Assembly (NCBI RefSeq): GCF_019219825.1 | Contig: NZ_JAHUXH010000007.1 | Span: 124,001-188,000, forward strand | Direction of reading: 5' to 3' | Source: Streptomyces sp. TRM70350 | GTDB lineage: Bacteria; Actinomycetota; Actinomycetes; Streptomycetales; Streptomycetaceae | Length of the DNA: 64,000 bases | In this document: positions 51,636-59,513 of the stretch, piece after piece | How positions within the stretch are numbered: position 1 is the stretch's first letter | Layout of the letters: each line of letters opens with the position of its first letter | The notes under the pieces: generated by a model | Seen by the model: the letters and a program-made list of their open reading frames with translations, nothing else | Database searches by the model: none | Told to the model about the DNA's origin: nothing | Program-made: the position numbers and the translations under genes

Positions 51636-54179
51636 ATGAGCACCGAGGAGAAGCCGGCGGCCCCGCGGTCCCTCGCGGAGGCGCTTCGCGCGCGGGACGA
51701 CGCCTCGCTGGCCGCGCTCCTGCGCAGCCGGCCCGATCTCATCACGCCCGTCCCCACCGACCTCACCCAGCTCGCCACCCGCGCCGGCACCCGCGCCTCG
51801 GTGGTCCGCGCCCTGGAGCGGCTGGACCGCTTCGCACTGCAGACGGCCGAAGCGCTGGCCGTGGCGGCGGACCCGGCGACGTACGAGGAACTGCTCGGGC
51901 TCATGGCCGGTGACGAGGGCGACCCCCTCGTCACCGCCGCCCTGCCGCGCGCCCTCGGCGCCCTGCGTGAGCAGGCCCTCGCGTGGGGCGCCGACGACCG
52001 GCTGCGCCTGGTGCGCACCGCCCGCGAGCTGCTCGCCCCGACCCCTCAGCATCCGTCCCCGACCGGCCTGGGCCCGACCGTCCAGGAGGCGACGGCGGGC
52101 ATGTCGCCGGGCCGGATCCAGGAGCTCGTCACGGCCGTCGGGCTGCCCTCCACGCACGACTCCGTCTCCGCGGCGGCCGCGCTCACCGCGCTGTTCACCG
52201 ACCGCGAGCGGATGTCCGCGCTGCTCGACGAGGCCCCGGCCGAGTCGGTGGAGGTGCTGGAACGGCTGGTGTGGGGGCCGCCGTACGGCCAGGTCACCGC
52301 CGACCCGGCGCCCCGGCTGCGCTGGCTGCTGGACCGCGGGCTGCTGCTGCCGACGGCGCCCGGCACGGTCGTCCTCCCCCGCGAGGTGGCCCTTCACCTG
52401 CGCGGCGGCCGGGCGCACCGCACGCCGGAGCCGCTGCCGCCGCCCGTGGAGGCGGCGGCCACGCACCGTCCGCAGGTCGTGGACGCCACGGCGGCCGGGC
52501 AGGCGTACACGGCGCTCGCGACCGTGGAGGAGCTGCTGAGGGACTGGGACGAGGGCGGCCCGGCGGTGCTGCGGGCCGGTGGGCTGAGCGTCCGCGACCT
52601 GAAGCGGACCGCCGTCGCGCTCGACGTGTCCGAGCCGGTCGCCGCCTTCTGGGTCGAGCTGGCCCACGCGGCGGGCCTGGTCGCCTCCGACGGCGAGGCG
52701 GACGAGCGGTACGCGGCGACCCCGGCCTACGACGAGTGGCTGGAGCAGCCCGCCGCCCAGCGCTGGGTCCGGCTGGCTCAGGCGTGGCTGGCGGCGACCC
52801 GGACGGCCGGGCTGGTGGGCGGCCGGGACGCCAAGGACCGCTCGCTGGCCGCGCTGGGCCCGGGACTCGACCGGTCGGCCGCTCCGGAGGTACGGCACCG
52901 GGTGCTGAGCCTGCTCGCGGAGCTGCCGGAGGGGACGGCCGCGGCGGGCGAGTCGGTGCTGGCGCGGCTGCGGTGGGAGCGGCCACTGCGGCGGGAGGCG
53001 CAACGGGACACCGGCCCAGAGGCGGATCTGCGGGCTCGGCTCGCCCAGTGGGCGCTGTCCGAGGCCGAGTTGCTCGGGGTGACCGGGCGGGGGGCGCTCT
53101 CGGCGCACGGGCGGGCCCTGCTGGGGGCGCACGCCCCGGCGCACGCGCCGGAGGAGGATCCCGAGGGCCCCGGCGACAAGCTCCCCGTCCACCACCGTCC
53201 CACCCCACCCCTGGAACCCCTCGCCCCCGCCGAGCAGTCCGTCGCCTCCGCCACGGCCGCCCGGCTGCTCGCCCCGCTGCTGCCCGAGCCGCTGGACCAC
53301 GTCCTGCTCCAGGCCGATCTGACGGCGGTGGCGCCGGGCCCGTTGCAGCGGCACCTCGCGGACATGCTGGGCGTGCTCGCCGACGTGGAGTCCAAGGGCG
53401 GGGCGACCGTCTACCGCTTCACGCCCGCCTCCGTACGCCGCGCCCTGGACGCCGGCCGCAGCGCCTCCGACCTGCACGCCTTCCTCGCCGAGCACTCCCG
53501 TACGCCGGTCCCGCAGCCGCTGGCGTACCTGATCGACGACGTGGCCCGCCGGCACGGCCACCTCCGTGTGGGCGCCGCCTCGGCGTACGTGCGCTGTGAC
53601 GACGACGCGCTGCTCAACGAGATCCTCGCCGACAAGCGGTCCGCCGGACTGCGGCTGCGCCGTCTCGCGCCGACCGTGCTGGCCGCGCAGGCCGACCCGG
53701 CGTCCCTGCTGGAGGGGCTGCGCGCGATGGGCTTCGCGCCCGCCGCCGAGTCCGCCGAGGGCGACGTACTGATCACGCGCGCGCACGCCCACCGCACCCC
53801 GCCGCGCACTCCGCCCGAGCCGGTGCCGGACGGCCCGCCCGCGCCCGACGCCACGCTCCTCGCGGCCGCGATCCGCGCGATCCGGGCGGGCGACCTGGCC
53901 TCGACGGCGCCACGGAAGTCCCCCGCGCCCACCGCCACCGGCGGCGGCCTGCCGCGCACCAGCTCCGCCGAGACCCTCGCCACCGTGCAGGCCGCCGTCC
54001 TGACCGGCCAGGCCCTGTGGATCGGGTACGTCAACGCCGAGGGCGCCGCCAGTCAGCGGGTGATCGCGCCGGTGCGGGTGGAGGGCGGCTTCGTGACGGC
54101 GTACGACCACACCGCGGACGAGGTCCGCACGTATCCGCTGCACCGGATCACGGGGGTGGCGGAGCTGGCCGACGAATAG
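51636..54179 (+). CDS. Helicase C-terminal-domain protein, probable partner of the XPB-type helicase
   Basis: The 847-residue protein has no Walker motifs. Its middle (about 540-720: LDHVLLQADLTAVAPGPLQR; YLIDDVARRHGHLRVGAASAY) is the Helicase_C_3 (XPB/Ssl2 C-terminal-like) region. The C-terminus (about 790-847: ALWIGYVNAEGAASQRVIAP) resembles a WYL-type ligand fold. The N-terminal half is helical with several winged-helix-like segments. ATG 51636 follows TACCGT by seven bases, so it is likely leaderless. In Streptomyces this gene lies near the XPB-type helicase, as here, and a joint DNA-repair role is inferred. Confidence 0.85.
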   Translation: MSTEEKPAAPRSLAEALRARDDASLAALLRSRPDLITPVPTDLTQLATRAGTRASVVRALERLDRFALQTAEALAVAADPATYEELLGLMAGDEGDPLVTAALPRALGALREQALAWGADDRLRLVRTARELLAPTPQHPSPTGLGPTVQEATAGMSPGRIQELVTAVGLPSTHDSVSAAAALTALFTDRERMSALLDEAPAESVEVLERLVWGPPYGQVTADPAPRLRWLLDRGLLLPTAPGTVVLPREVALHLRGGRAHRTPEPLPPPVEAAATHRPQVVDATAAGQAYTALATVEELLRDWDEGGPAVLRAGGLSVRDLKRTAVALDVSEPVAAFWVELAHAAGLVASDGEADERYAATPAYDEWLEQPAAQRWVRLAQAWLAATRTAGLVGGRDAKDRSLAALGPGLDRSAAPEVRHRVLSLLAELPEGTAAAGESVLARLRWERPLRREAQRDTGPEADLRARLAQWALSEAELLGVTGRGALSAHGRALLGAHAPAHAPEEDPEGPGDKLPVHHRPTPPLEPLAPAEQSVASATAARLLAPLLPEPLDHVLLQADLTAVAPGPLQRHLADMLGVLADVESKGGATVYRFTPASVRRALDAGRSASDLHAFLAEHSRTPVPQPLAYLIDDVARRHGHLRVGAASAYVRCDDDALLNEILADKRSAGLRLRRLAPTVLAAQADPASLLEGLRAMGFAPAAESAEGDVLITRAHAHRTPPRTPPEPVPDGPPAPDATLLAAAIRAIRAGDLASTAPRKSPAPTATGGGLPRTSSAETLATVQAAVLTGQALWIGYVNAEGAASQRVIAPVRVEGGFVTAYDHTADEVRTYPLHRITGVAELADE

Positions 54180-54371
54180 CCCCGACGGGACTCACCCGTT
54201 CGGGCGTACCACGGGATTCATGCACGCCGCGCCGGACACGTCCCACCCATGAGGGAGCTTGCGGCATGTCCCGCATCGCCGTGCGGGGGGCCGGGCAGCC
54301 ACCGGATGTCCCGATCAAGCCCGAGCCGAATCCCCAGGGTTTCGGGCGAGCACATCCGGAAGGAAGACCCC

Positions 54372-54494
54372 GTGCGAGCTGCCCGTCGTGTCGCCGCCGT
54401 GCTGACCGCCACCGCCGTGCTGCTCGGCGCCCTCACCACCCAGGCCGCCGCCCTTGAGATCGCCGGGACCATCATCGAGTTCCCGGCCGTCTGA
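54372..54494 (+). CDS. 40-residue secreted peptide precursor
   Basis: GTG 54372 opens a 40-codon frame. A basic start and hydrophobic signal sequence (VRAARRVAAVLTATAVLLGA) end in TTQAAA, leaving a mature peptide of only about 13 residues (LEIAGTIIEFPAV). AGGAAG lies about six bases upstream. It is followed by another small secreted protein. No modification enzyme gene is adjacent. Family unknown. The stretch 54180-54371 before it has no convincing gene. Confidence 0.45.
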   Translation: MRAARRVAAVLTATAVLLGALTTQAAALEIAGTIIEFPAV

Positions 54495-54577
54495 CGCCCC
54501 CGCACACCCGTCGGGCCGGTCCCCGCGTCCCGGGTCCGGCCCGCCCGACCAACCGTCTGAAAGGCCCTCACGTCCCC

Positions 54578-54808
54578 ATGCGTTCCAAGCTCCCCCTCCG
54601 CGCCCACCGCGCCATCGCCGTCTCGGCCGCCGCGGTGGTGACCGCGGCCGCCCTCGTCGCCGCGCTCGCGTCCGAGGCCTCGGCGGCGCCGGCCGGGTCG
54701 CTGCCGCTCCCGATCGCGGGGGCCGGAGACAAGCCCCTCGTCAACATCGACGGGCACGTCTTCGCCCAGCCGCTGGTCAACAACCTCACCCTGCCCACTC
54801 CGCAGTAG
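54578..54808 (+). CDS. 76-residue secreted protein
   Basis: The product has a long signal peptide (RAHRAIAVSAAAVVTAAALV to ASEASA) and a mature part of about 40 residues with an SLPLPIAGAGDKPLVNIDG segment and LVNNLTLPTPQ, without cysteines. It lies 83 bp after the 40-residue peptide gene and shares its general form, so the two may be co-expressed surface peptides. Its end overlaps the stop of the convergent YqhA-IstB gene by 23 bp. Confidence 0.6.
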   Translation: MRSKLPLRAHRAIAVSAAAVVTAAALVAALASEASAAPAGSLPLPIAGAGDKPLVNIDGHVFAQPLVNNLTLPTPQ

Positions 54809-56021
54809 CCCGGCGGGTCCGGTAGCTGTCCCCTTCGAGGCGGACGATCTCGGCGTGGTGGGCCAGCCGGTCCACCATCGCCGGGGCGGCGGGACCGCCG
54901 AACACCTCGTCCCACCGCTCCAGCGGGCGGTCGCCGGTCACGATCAGCGAGCCGCGCTCGTAGCGGTGGGCGACCAGCCGGAAGAAGAGCTGCGAGGTGT
55001 CGGCGTCGAAGGGCAGATAGCCGACCTCGTCGACGATCAGCAGCGGACAGGTGTCGAGGCGGCGCAGCTCCTCGTCGAGGCGGCCGTCGGCCTGCGCCTT
55101 CGCCAGCCGCGCCGCCCATTCGCCGGCGGTCGCGAACAGCACCCGGTGACCGGCCTGGCAGGCCCGCACGCCGAGGCCGGTGGCGAGGTGCGTCTTTCCG
55201 GTGCCGGTCGGCCCCACGAACACGACGTTGCGCCGGGCCACGACGAAGTCCAGCTTGCCGAGCCGGGCCACCGCCTCCCGGTCGAAGGACCGCAGGTGCC
55301 CGGCGTCGAAGTCCTCCAGCAGCTTGCGGGCGGGGAACCCGGCGGCCCGCAGCCGGGCCTCGGCGCTCGGCGCCTCCTCCCGCTGGGCGGGGATCCTGAC
55401 TCTCTCGGGGGGACTGTCCTCCTCAGGGGGACTGTCCTCGTCGGCGTGCTGCTGGGACCGGTGGGAGGGCTGGTGCGCACGCTCCGCCTGCGCCGCCATC
55501 GGCCCCGACATGTACGCGAGGATCGCGGCCGAGACGATGAACGCCATGTGGATCACCGTGCCCCACAGCAGGGAGTGCCGGGAGGTGTGGTGCACATCCA
55601 CGAACATCTGCAGCAGATGGACGGACGAGATACCGACGATGGCGGTGGCCAGCTTCACCTTCAGCACGTTGGAGTTCACGTGCGAGAGCCATTCCGGCTG
55701 GTCACGGTGGCCCTGGAGGCCGATGCGGGAGACGAACGTCTCGTAGCCGCCGACGATCACCATGATCAGCAGGTTGGCGATCATGACGACGTCGACGAGT
55801 TTGAGCACGGCGAGCATGACGTAGGTCTCGGTCGCCTGCCCGGTGATGCATCGGACGATTAACGACCAGAGCTCGTTGAAGAACTTGTAGACGTACACCC
55901 CCTGGGCGGCCACGAGACCGAAGTAGAGCGGCGCCTGCAGCCAGCGCGTGGCGAACAGCGCGTAACCGAGGGTGGTGGTCGGCGGGGACGGGGCACGAGT
56001 GATGGCCTGCACGGTCGGCAT
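54786..56021 (-). CDS. YqhA (UPF0114) membrane protein fused to an IS21 IstB-type AAA+ ATPase
   Basis: Residues 15-175 are a YqhA-like membrane domain with about four helices (LFATRWLQAPLYFGLVAAQG; VMIANLLIMVIVGGYETFVS; VGISSVHLLQMFVDVHHTSR). After an acidic linker with a doubled 18-bp unit (55408-55425, 55426-55443; EDSPPE twice), residues 222-411 match the C-terminal two thirds of IstB: LRAAGFPARKLLEDFD, Walker A VFVGPTGTGKTHLA, Walker B CPLLIVDEVGYLPF, and VDRLAHHAEIVRLEGDSYR. The frame is continuous. IstB normally helps an IstA transposase choose targets; no istA or IS21 ends are seen. ATG 56021 is the likely start. It is divergent from the native helicase start. Confidence 0.8.
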   Translation of the reverse strand: MPTVQAITRAPSPPTTTLGYALFATRWLQAPLYFGLVAAQGVYVYKFFNELWSLIVRCITGQATETYVMLAVLKLVDVVMIANLLIMVIVGGYETFVSRIGLQGHRDQPEWLSHVNSNVLKVKLATAIVGISSVHLLQMFVDVHHTSRHSLLWGTVIHMAFIVSAAILAYMSGPMAAQAERAHQPSHRSQQHADEDSPPEEDSPPERVRIPAQREEAPSAEARLRAAGFPARKLLEDFDAGHLRSFDREAVARLGKLDFVVARRNVVFVGPTGTGKTHLATGLGVRACQAGHRVLFATAGEWAARLAKAQADGRLDEELRRLDTCPLLIVDEVGYLPFDADTSQLFFRLVAHRYERGSLIVTGDRPLERWDEVFGGPAAPAMVDRLAHHAEIVRLEGDSYRTRRATAEWAG

Positions 56022-56152
56022 TCTTCGCAGCCACCGCCGTCCAGGTGAAACCACGCCACTCACACGAATGAAAAGACATCCTGTAGGACTCCGGGAACGA
56101 TCAGGCACACTGGACGTTTGGCCCCACCGAGCATCCGGAAAGGCAGTCACGC

Positions 56153-56203
56153 GTGAACGGACCACTGATCAGACTTCGTGGACGCCGAGCCAATACGGAC
56201 TGA
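56153..56203 (+). pseudogene. Stranded native 5' end of the XPB-type helicase gene
   Basis: GTG 56153, behind AAAGG, starts NGPLI, the normal N-terminus of Streptomyces XPB-type helicases (NGPLIVQSDKTLLLEVD). After the ATC codon at 56168-56170 the sequence switches to element DNA and stops after 16 codons. The native promoter region (56085-56150) therefore now drives a dead stub. Confidence 0.8.
56160..56180. other. attL: left junction of the integrated element
   Basis: Host sequence GGACCACTGATC joins element sequence AGACTTCGTGG. Combining the left half with the right half of attR rebuilds an unbroken helicase gene (CCACTGATC plus GTCCAGTCGG). The exchange lies within or beside the shared ATC (56168-56170). 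Confidence 0.8.
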
Positions 56204-56486
56204 TCGCCCCTCGGCAGAGGAACTTGAAGGCGAATCGGACCGGCGCCTGGACGCCCAGTTCCTCAGTGAGTTCGCGGGCTGCCGCCTCCTCGTAGGACTC
56301 GCCGATCTCTGCGGCTCCACCGATCAACCAGTTGTACTGCCCTGGGAATCGGGATACGTCCTCCTGTCTCCGATGCACGAGGATGCGGCCCTCCGTATCT
56401 CGACAGACGGTCGTCGCCACGCGGTGCAGCCAACGGTTCTTGATCGCCTCGCCTCGGTCCACCAGTTCACCCATGGCTCTCACCAT
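56169..56486 (-). CDS. Short NUDIX hydrolase ending at the attachment site
   Basis: The 105-residue protein contains a perfect NUDIX box, GAAEIGESYEEAAARELTEE then LGV, which binds the catalytic metal for nucleoside-diphosphate-X hydrolysis. Family members are usually about 150-170 residues. This one stops right after PYWLGVHEV, with its TGA inside the att crossover region. Reconstructing the circular form (element right end joined to its left end) still gives TGA there, so the truncation belongs to the element. It starts at ATG 56486, overlapping the preceding small gene. It may be inactive for lack of C-terminal strands. Confidence 0.7.
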   Translation of the reverse strand: MVRAMGELVDRGEAIKNRWLHRVATTVCRDTEGRILVHRRQEDVSRFPGQYNWLIGGAAEIGESYEEAAARELTEELGVQAPVRFAFKFLCRGAISPYWLGVHEV

Positions 56487-56620
56487 CCCAGAGGGGTACG
56501 ACAGTCTTCTCGGGTGACGCGGGCGTGGTCGGTGAACTCTCGGCGGAACAGCTCGGCTGTGACGCCTCCCTCCGGGGCGTGCCGGATCGTGTGGTTGACG
56601 TAGCGCAGAACAGCTCTCAC
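56480..56620 (-). CDS. 46-residue protein of the element (third gene of its operon)
   Basis: GTG 56620 overlaps the stop of the previous gene (GTGA). The product reads RAVLRYVNHTIRHAPEGGVT and ELFRREFTDHARVTREDC, a small soluble helical protein of unknown family. Its end overlaps the NUDIX start. Third-position bias is weaker than in core genes, but the chain of overlaps supports it. Confidence 0.5.
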   Translation of the reverse strand: MRAVLRYVNHTIRHAPEGGVTAELFRREFTDHARVTREDCRTPLGW

Positions 56621-56757
56621 CCCGCCCACCTCCTGGACGCGTTCACCTTGCGCACCTTGGCTCGTAGTTCGTCCGAAGTCGTGCTGACCTCGCCGAGCCG
56701 GTCGTTCCTGGTGTCCACGGCCAACGTGCCGACCTCCGGGACACCGCAGGAAGTCAT
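56617..56757 (-). CDS. 46-residue protein of the element (second gene of its operon)
   Basis: ATG 56757 overlaps the stop of the upstream gene (ATGA). The product reads GTLAVDTRNDRLGEVSTTSD then ELRAKVRKVNASRRWAG. The start resembles small Streptomyces proteins encoded with XRE regulators (pattern LAVDTRxxRxGxV...). The usual middle part is missing, so an internal deletion is possible. Confidence 0.5.
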   Translation of the reverse strand: MTSCGVPEVGTLAVDTRNDRLGEVSTTSDELRAKVRKVNASRRWAG

Positions 56758-56987
56758 GCGCAGCGCCGGCGGATCACCTCGGCGAGCTTCGAGGCGGTGT
56801 CAGAGTTCACCCGGCCCAGGTCCACCAGGGGCAGGCAGGACATGAGTGCCGCGAGGTCTGTGCTCAGCGACGGAAGGGTGATGCCGGCCATGGCGCATGC
56901 CTCCCTCAACCCCCGTGCTCCGGCGTCAGCTTCGCGCCACGCAGCGGACGTGCAGTCCTGTTTGGTCGACTGTTGTTCCGTGCTCAC
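56754..56987 (-). CDS. 77-residue protein of the element (first gene of its operon)
   Basis: GTG 56987 follows GGAAGGGGG at good distance. The product contains CAMAGITLPSLSTDLAALMS and PLVDLGRVNSDTASKLAEVI, a pattern I associate with small acidic proteins next to XRE/DUF397-type regulators in Streptomyces. It is divergent from the HTH pseudogene, as such genes often are. Function unknown; one of these small proteins could be the directionality factor, which is speculation. Confidence 0.6.
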   Translation of the reverse strand: MSTEQQSTKQDCTSAAWREADAGARGLREACAMAGITLPSLSTDLAALMSCLPLVDLGRVNSDTASKLAEVIRRRCA

Positions 56988-57128
56988 CGCAGCCCCCTTC
57001 CTCTCGGTCACACCATCGATCGTCCACTTGTCGCTCGGGACGGTGGAACCTCGCACGTTTCCCACTTCGGGACGTCCCGCGGCGGTAGAACGTCCCTCGT
57101 TACGTCCCCGACCGAGGGACGGCATGGC

Positions 57129-57779
57129 ATGCCGAACGAGAGACTGCGTACAGCCATGGATGCGGGAGGCTGGACCTGCGCAACGCTGGCCGAGAAGGCG
57201 AACGCCGATCCCAAGTCCGTTGAGCGGTGGGTGAATCTGGGGCGTACTCCACGCAGGGCCACGGCGCTACGGGCCGCCAAGTCGCTTGGGGAGGACGTGC
57301 ACGGGCGGACGTGCCCGTATCGACGTACGCAGAGCTGTTCGCCTCGGCTCGTGAGCGCATCGACATCCTGGTGTACGCCGCCGTGTTCCTGCACGAGGCG
57401 TATCCCAGGCTGAACGACTTGTTCCGAGAGCGCGCCGCCGACGGATGCGCGGTCCGCATTGCCATAGGGGACGCTGACAGCGCGAACGTCCAGCGGCGCG
57501 GAAAGGAAGAGAAGTTCGGGCACGGCATCGAGTCGCGCTGCCGTTTCGCGCTCCCGTCTGCTGGTGCGTGCAGTGCGCTTTGACCCGCTGGCCGCGCCGA
57601 CCCGGTACCGTCCCGGCCTGACGACCCCCGCCACGCTGCGCGTGTGGCCGATGGGAGAGGACGAGTACGCCAAGCCCGTGGCGGCGGCCTTGTCCAACGT
57701 GCCCGCCAAGCTGTCGTACTGTCGCCCCTCCATCAAGGTGGTCGGTCCTTGGCGTGACAGCGACCAATACATAGCCTGA
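57129..57779 (+). pseudogene. Decayed HTH regulator with phospholipase-D-like domain
   Basis: ATG 57129 starts PNERLRTAMDAGGWTCATLA then DPKSVERWVNLGRTPRRATA, an XRE-type HTH. After GEDV near 57297, between two copies of GACGTGC, homology jumps to another frame: VSTYAELFASARERIDILVY and LFRERAADGCAVRIAIGDAD, the first half of a PLD-like domain found in such regulators. A further break follows near 57540, and the last frame (PMGEDEYAKPVAAALSNVPA) is unrecognised. At least two lesions make it non-functional. Confidence 0.65.
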
Positions 57780-57793
57780 CCCGGCCGTATTCA

Positions 57794-57826
57794 AGGGCGC
57801 CCGACCTCACCCGGTGGGGGCGCCCT
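57794..57826. terminator. Hairpin between the HTH pseudogene and the integrase
   Basis: AGGGCGCCC (57794-57802) pairs with GGGCGCCCT (57818-57826) across a 15-base loop. It lies 19 bp past the integrase stop and can terminate both convergent genes. Confidence 0.7.
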
Positions 57827-57844
57827 CTCACGTGTCCGGCGGCG

Positions 57845-59485
57845 TCAGCTTGCGTCTTCCTTGGGCGCCTCGTCCTGCCCGCTCTTCTTCTCCGCTGCTG
57901 CCCGCCGCATGTGCCCTTCCTCACCGAAGTGCACGGACAACCGCGACGTGTCCAGCTTCTTCCCACCGCGCCGCGCGGGTGCCACCTCCACGTAGCAGCC
58001 CGCGTTCAGCAACAGGTCCCGCTTACCGGCCACGTCCGAGCGCTTCCATTGCTCAGCGTGCGTCTCACCGGTCGGCTCCGCCTTCACACCGCCGGGCTTC
58101 GCCGTGCGCTGCTTCTCCTGCAGAGACGCCAAGCGGTCCTCCAGCTTGGCGTACTGCTCCGCGTACCGCCTCGCACCGTCGTCGCCCTTGAACAGGCCCC
58201 GGTCGTAGCGGTCCTTCTGCAAGTCGGCCAAGGCTTCCTCGGCCTGCCGGATCTGGGGGCGGAAGTCCTCGCCCGCCTCCTGGACCAGCCGCACCACGGG
58301 AAGGTGCCCGTACTTCTCAAGGAACTGCTCTGTGACGTATTCCTCGGTGGTCACCCCCGCGACGGTCGGCCCGTAGCACTTCACGCCAGGCTTCTCCTCC
58401 CCCTTGGCCGCCCGCTGGCGGTACTTCAAGGGGCCGATGCACCGGTACCGGAGCTGGCCATTGCGCCCGCTGAACGTGTACATACGCTCACCGCACACCC
58501 CGCAGTGCATGACGCTGCGCAGCAGCGACGTCCCCTCTCGGCGCTTCTCACCGGGATTGGCTCGGCGCTCCAGCTCGCCCTGGAGCGCCTGCCAGGTGTC
58601 CGTGTCGAGGATCGGCGGGCGGTTGACCAGGGGCAGCCCGTCCGTCCGCAGGATCGGCTTTCCGTCCTCGATGACCTGGCCGAGCAACTGGGGATTGCCC
58701 AGCAGACTGCGCAGAGTCGTCGTATACCACTGCTTGGAGTCGCTGCGCTTGCCCGCCGTCTGGCGTGAGGCGTGGCCGGGCGACGGGACACCCTCCTTGT
58801 TGAGGTCGTTGATGATCTGCATGAGCGAATCCTTGGCCAGGACCCGCTCCACGATCCGCTTGATCGTCTTGGCCTCGTCCTCGTTGACCGCGAGGACCTT
58901 GCCCGCCCCGTTGGGGTTGGGGACGACCATGTAGCCGTACGGCACCCTGCCGCCGGTGTAGCGGCCCTCCCGTCGCAGGTGCTCGTGCGCGCTGGACACC
59001 CGCATGCCGATGGTGTCGGACTCCAGCTCGGCGAAGACCGCGATCACCTTGGCCATGGCCCGGCCCATGGAGGACGTGAGGTCAAGAGGTTCTGTCGCCG
59101 ACGCGAGCGCGACGCTCTGGTGCTCGGCGAGGCGCATGATCTCCGCGAAGTCGACCGTCGAGCGTGCGAGCCGGTCGATCTTGAAGAACACGATCACGTC
59201 CAGCTCGGCGAGCCTGGTCAGGACGCGCTGCAGTCCTGGCCGGTCAAGGCCCCGGGAGAAGCCCGAGACGTCGATGTCCTCCTCCATGGCTATGACGTCC
59301 CAGCCACGTGCCTTACACAGCGCCTCGCACGCCGCTCTCTGGCGCTCGGGAGAAGTCGTCTCGTCCGTTTCACGCGATAGGCGAACATAGATAGCGGCGC
59401 GCGTCCCCGGCGCGCCGGCCGGAACGCCCTTTCGGCGCCGGGCACGGGGCATGGCCCGAGCCGTGGCAGGTGCAGTGTCTGTCAC
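57845..59485 (-). CDS. Large serine recombinase (integrase)
   Basis: The 546-residue protein has a resolvase catalytic domain with Ser37 (AAIYVRLSRETDE) and the arginines of KIDRLARSTVDF. A recombinase domain follows (GRVPYGYMVVPNPNG; RRANPGEKRREGTSLLRSVM), then a zinc ribbon (MHCGVCGERMYTF ... YRC) and a coiled coil (about 410-470) characteristic of phage/ICE integrases such as phiC31 or R4. GTG 59485 is chosen because TAGGAT lies seven bases upstream on the minus strand, giving a leaderless transcript. It sits beside attR and reads away from the helicase. It presumably inserted the element; all catalytic features look intact. Confidence 0.93.
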   Translation of the reverse strand: MTDTAPATARAMPRARRRKGVPAGAPGTRAAIYVRLSRETDETTSPERQRAACEALCKARGWDVIAMEEDIDVSGFSRGLDRPGLQRVLTRLAELDVIVFFKIDRLARSTVDFAEIMRLAEHQSVALASATEPLDLTSSMGRAMAKVIAVFAELESDTIGMRVSSAHEHLRREGRYTGGRVPYGYMVVPNPNGAGKVLAVNEDEAKTIKRIVERVLAKDSLMQIINDLNKEGVPSPGHASRQTAGKRSDSKQWYTTTLRSLLGNPQLLGQVIEDGKPILRTDGLPLVNRPPILDTDTWQALQGELERRANPGEKRREGTSLLRSVMHCGVCGERMYTFSGRNGQLRYRCIGPLKYRQRAAKGEEKPGVKCYGPTVAGVTTEEYVTEQFLEKYGHLPVVRLVQEAGEDFRPQIRQAEEALADLQKDRYDRGLFKGDDGARRYAEQYAKLEDRLASLQEKQRTAKPGGVKAEPTGETHAEQWKRSDVAGKRDLLLNAGCYVEVAPARRGGKKLDTSRLSVHFGEEGHMRRAAAEKKSGQDEAPKEDAS

Positions 59486-59513
59486 GCTGACGATCCTATC
59501 CGCGGAGGTATGC

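Noticed and set aside
54786..55400. Intact IS21 insertion sequence
   Set aside because: Only an IstB-like ATPase domain is present, fused to a membrane protein; istA and terminal repeats are missing.
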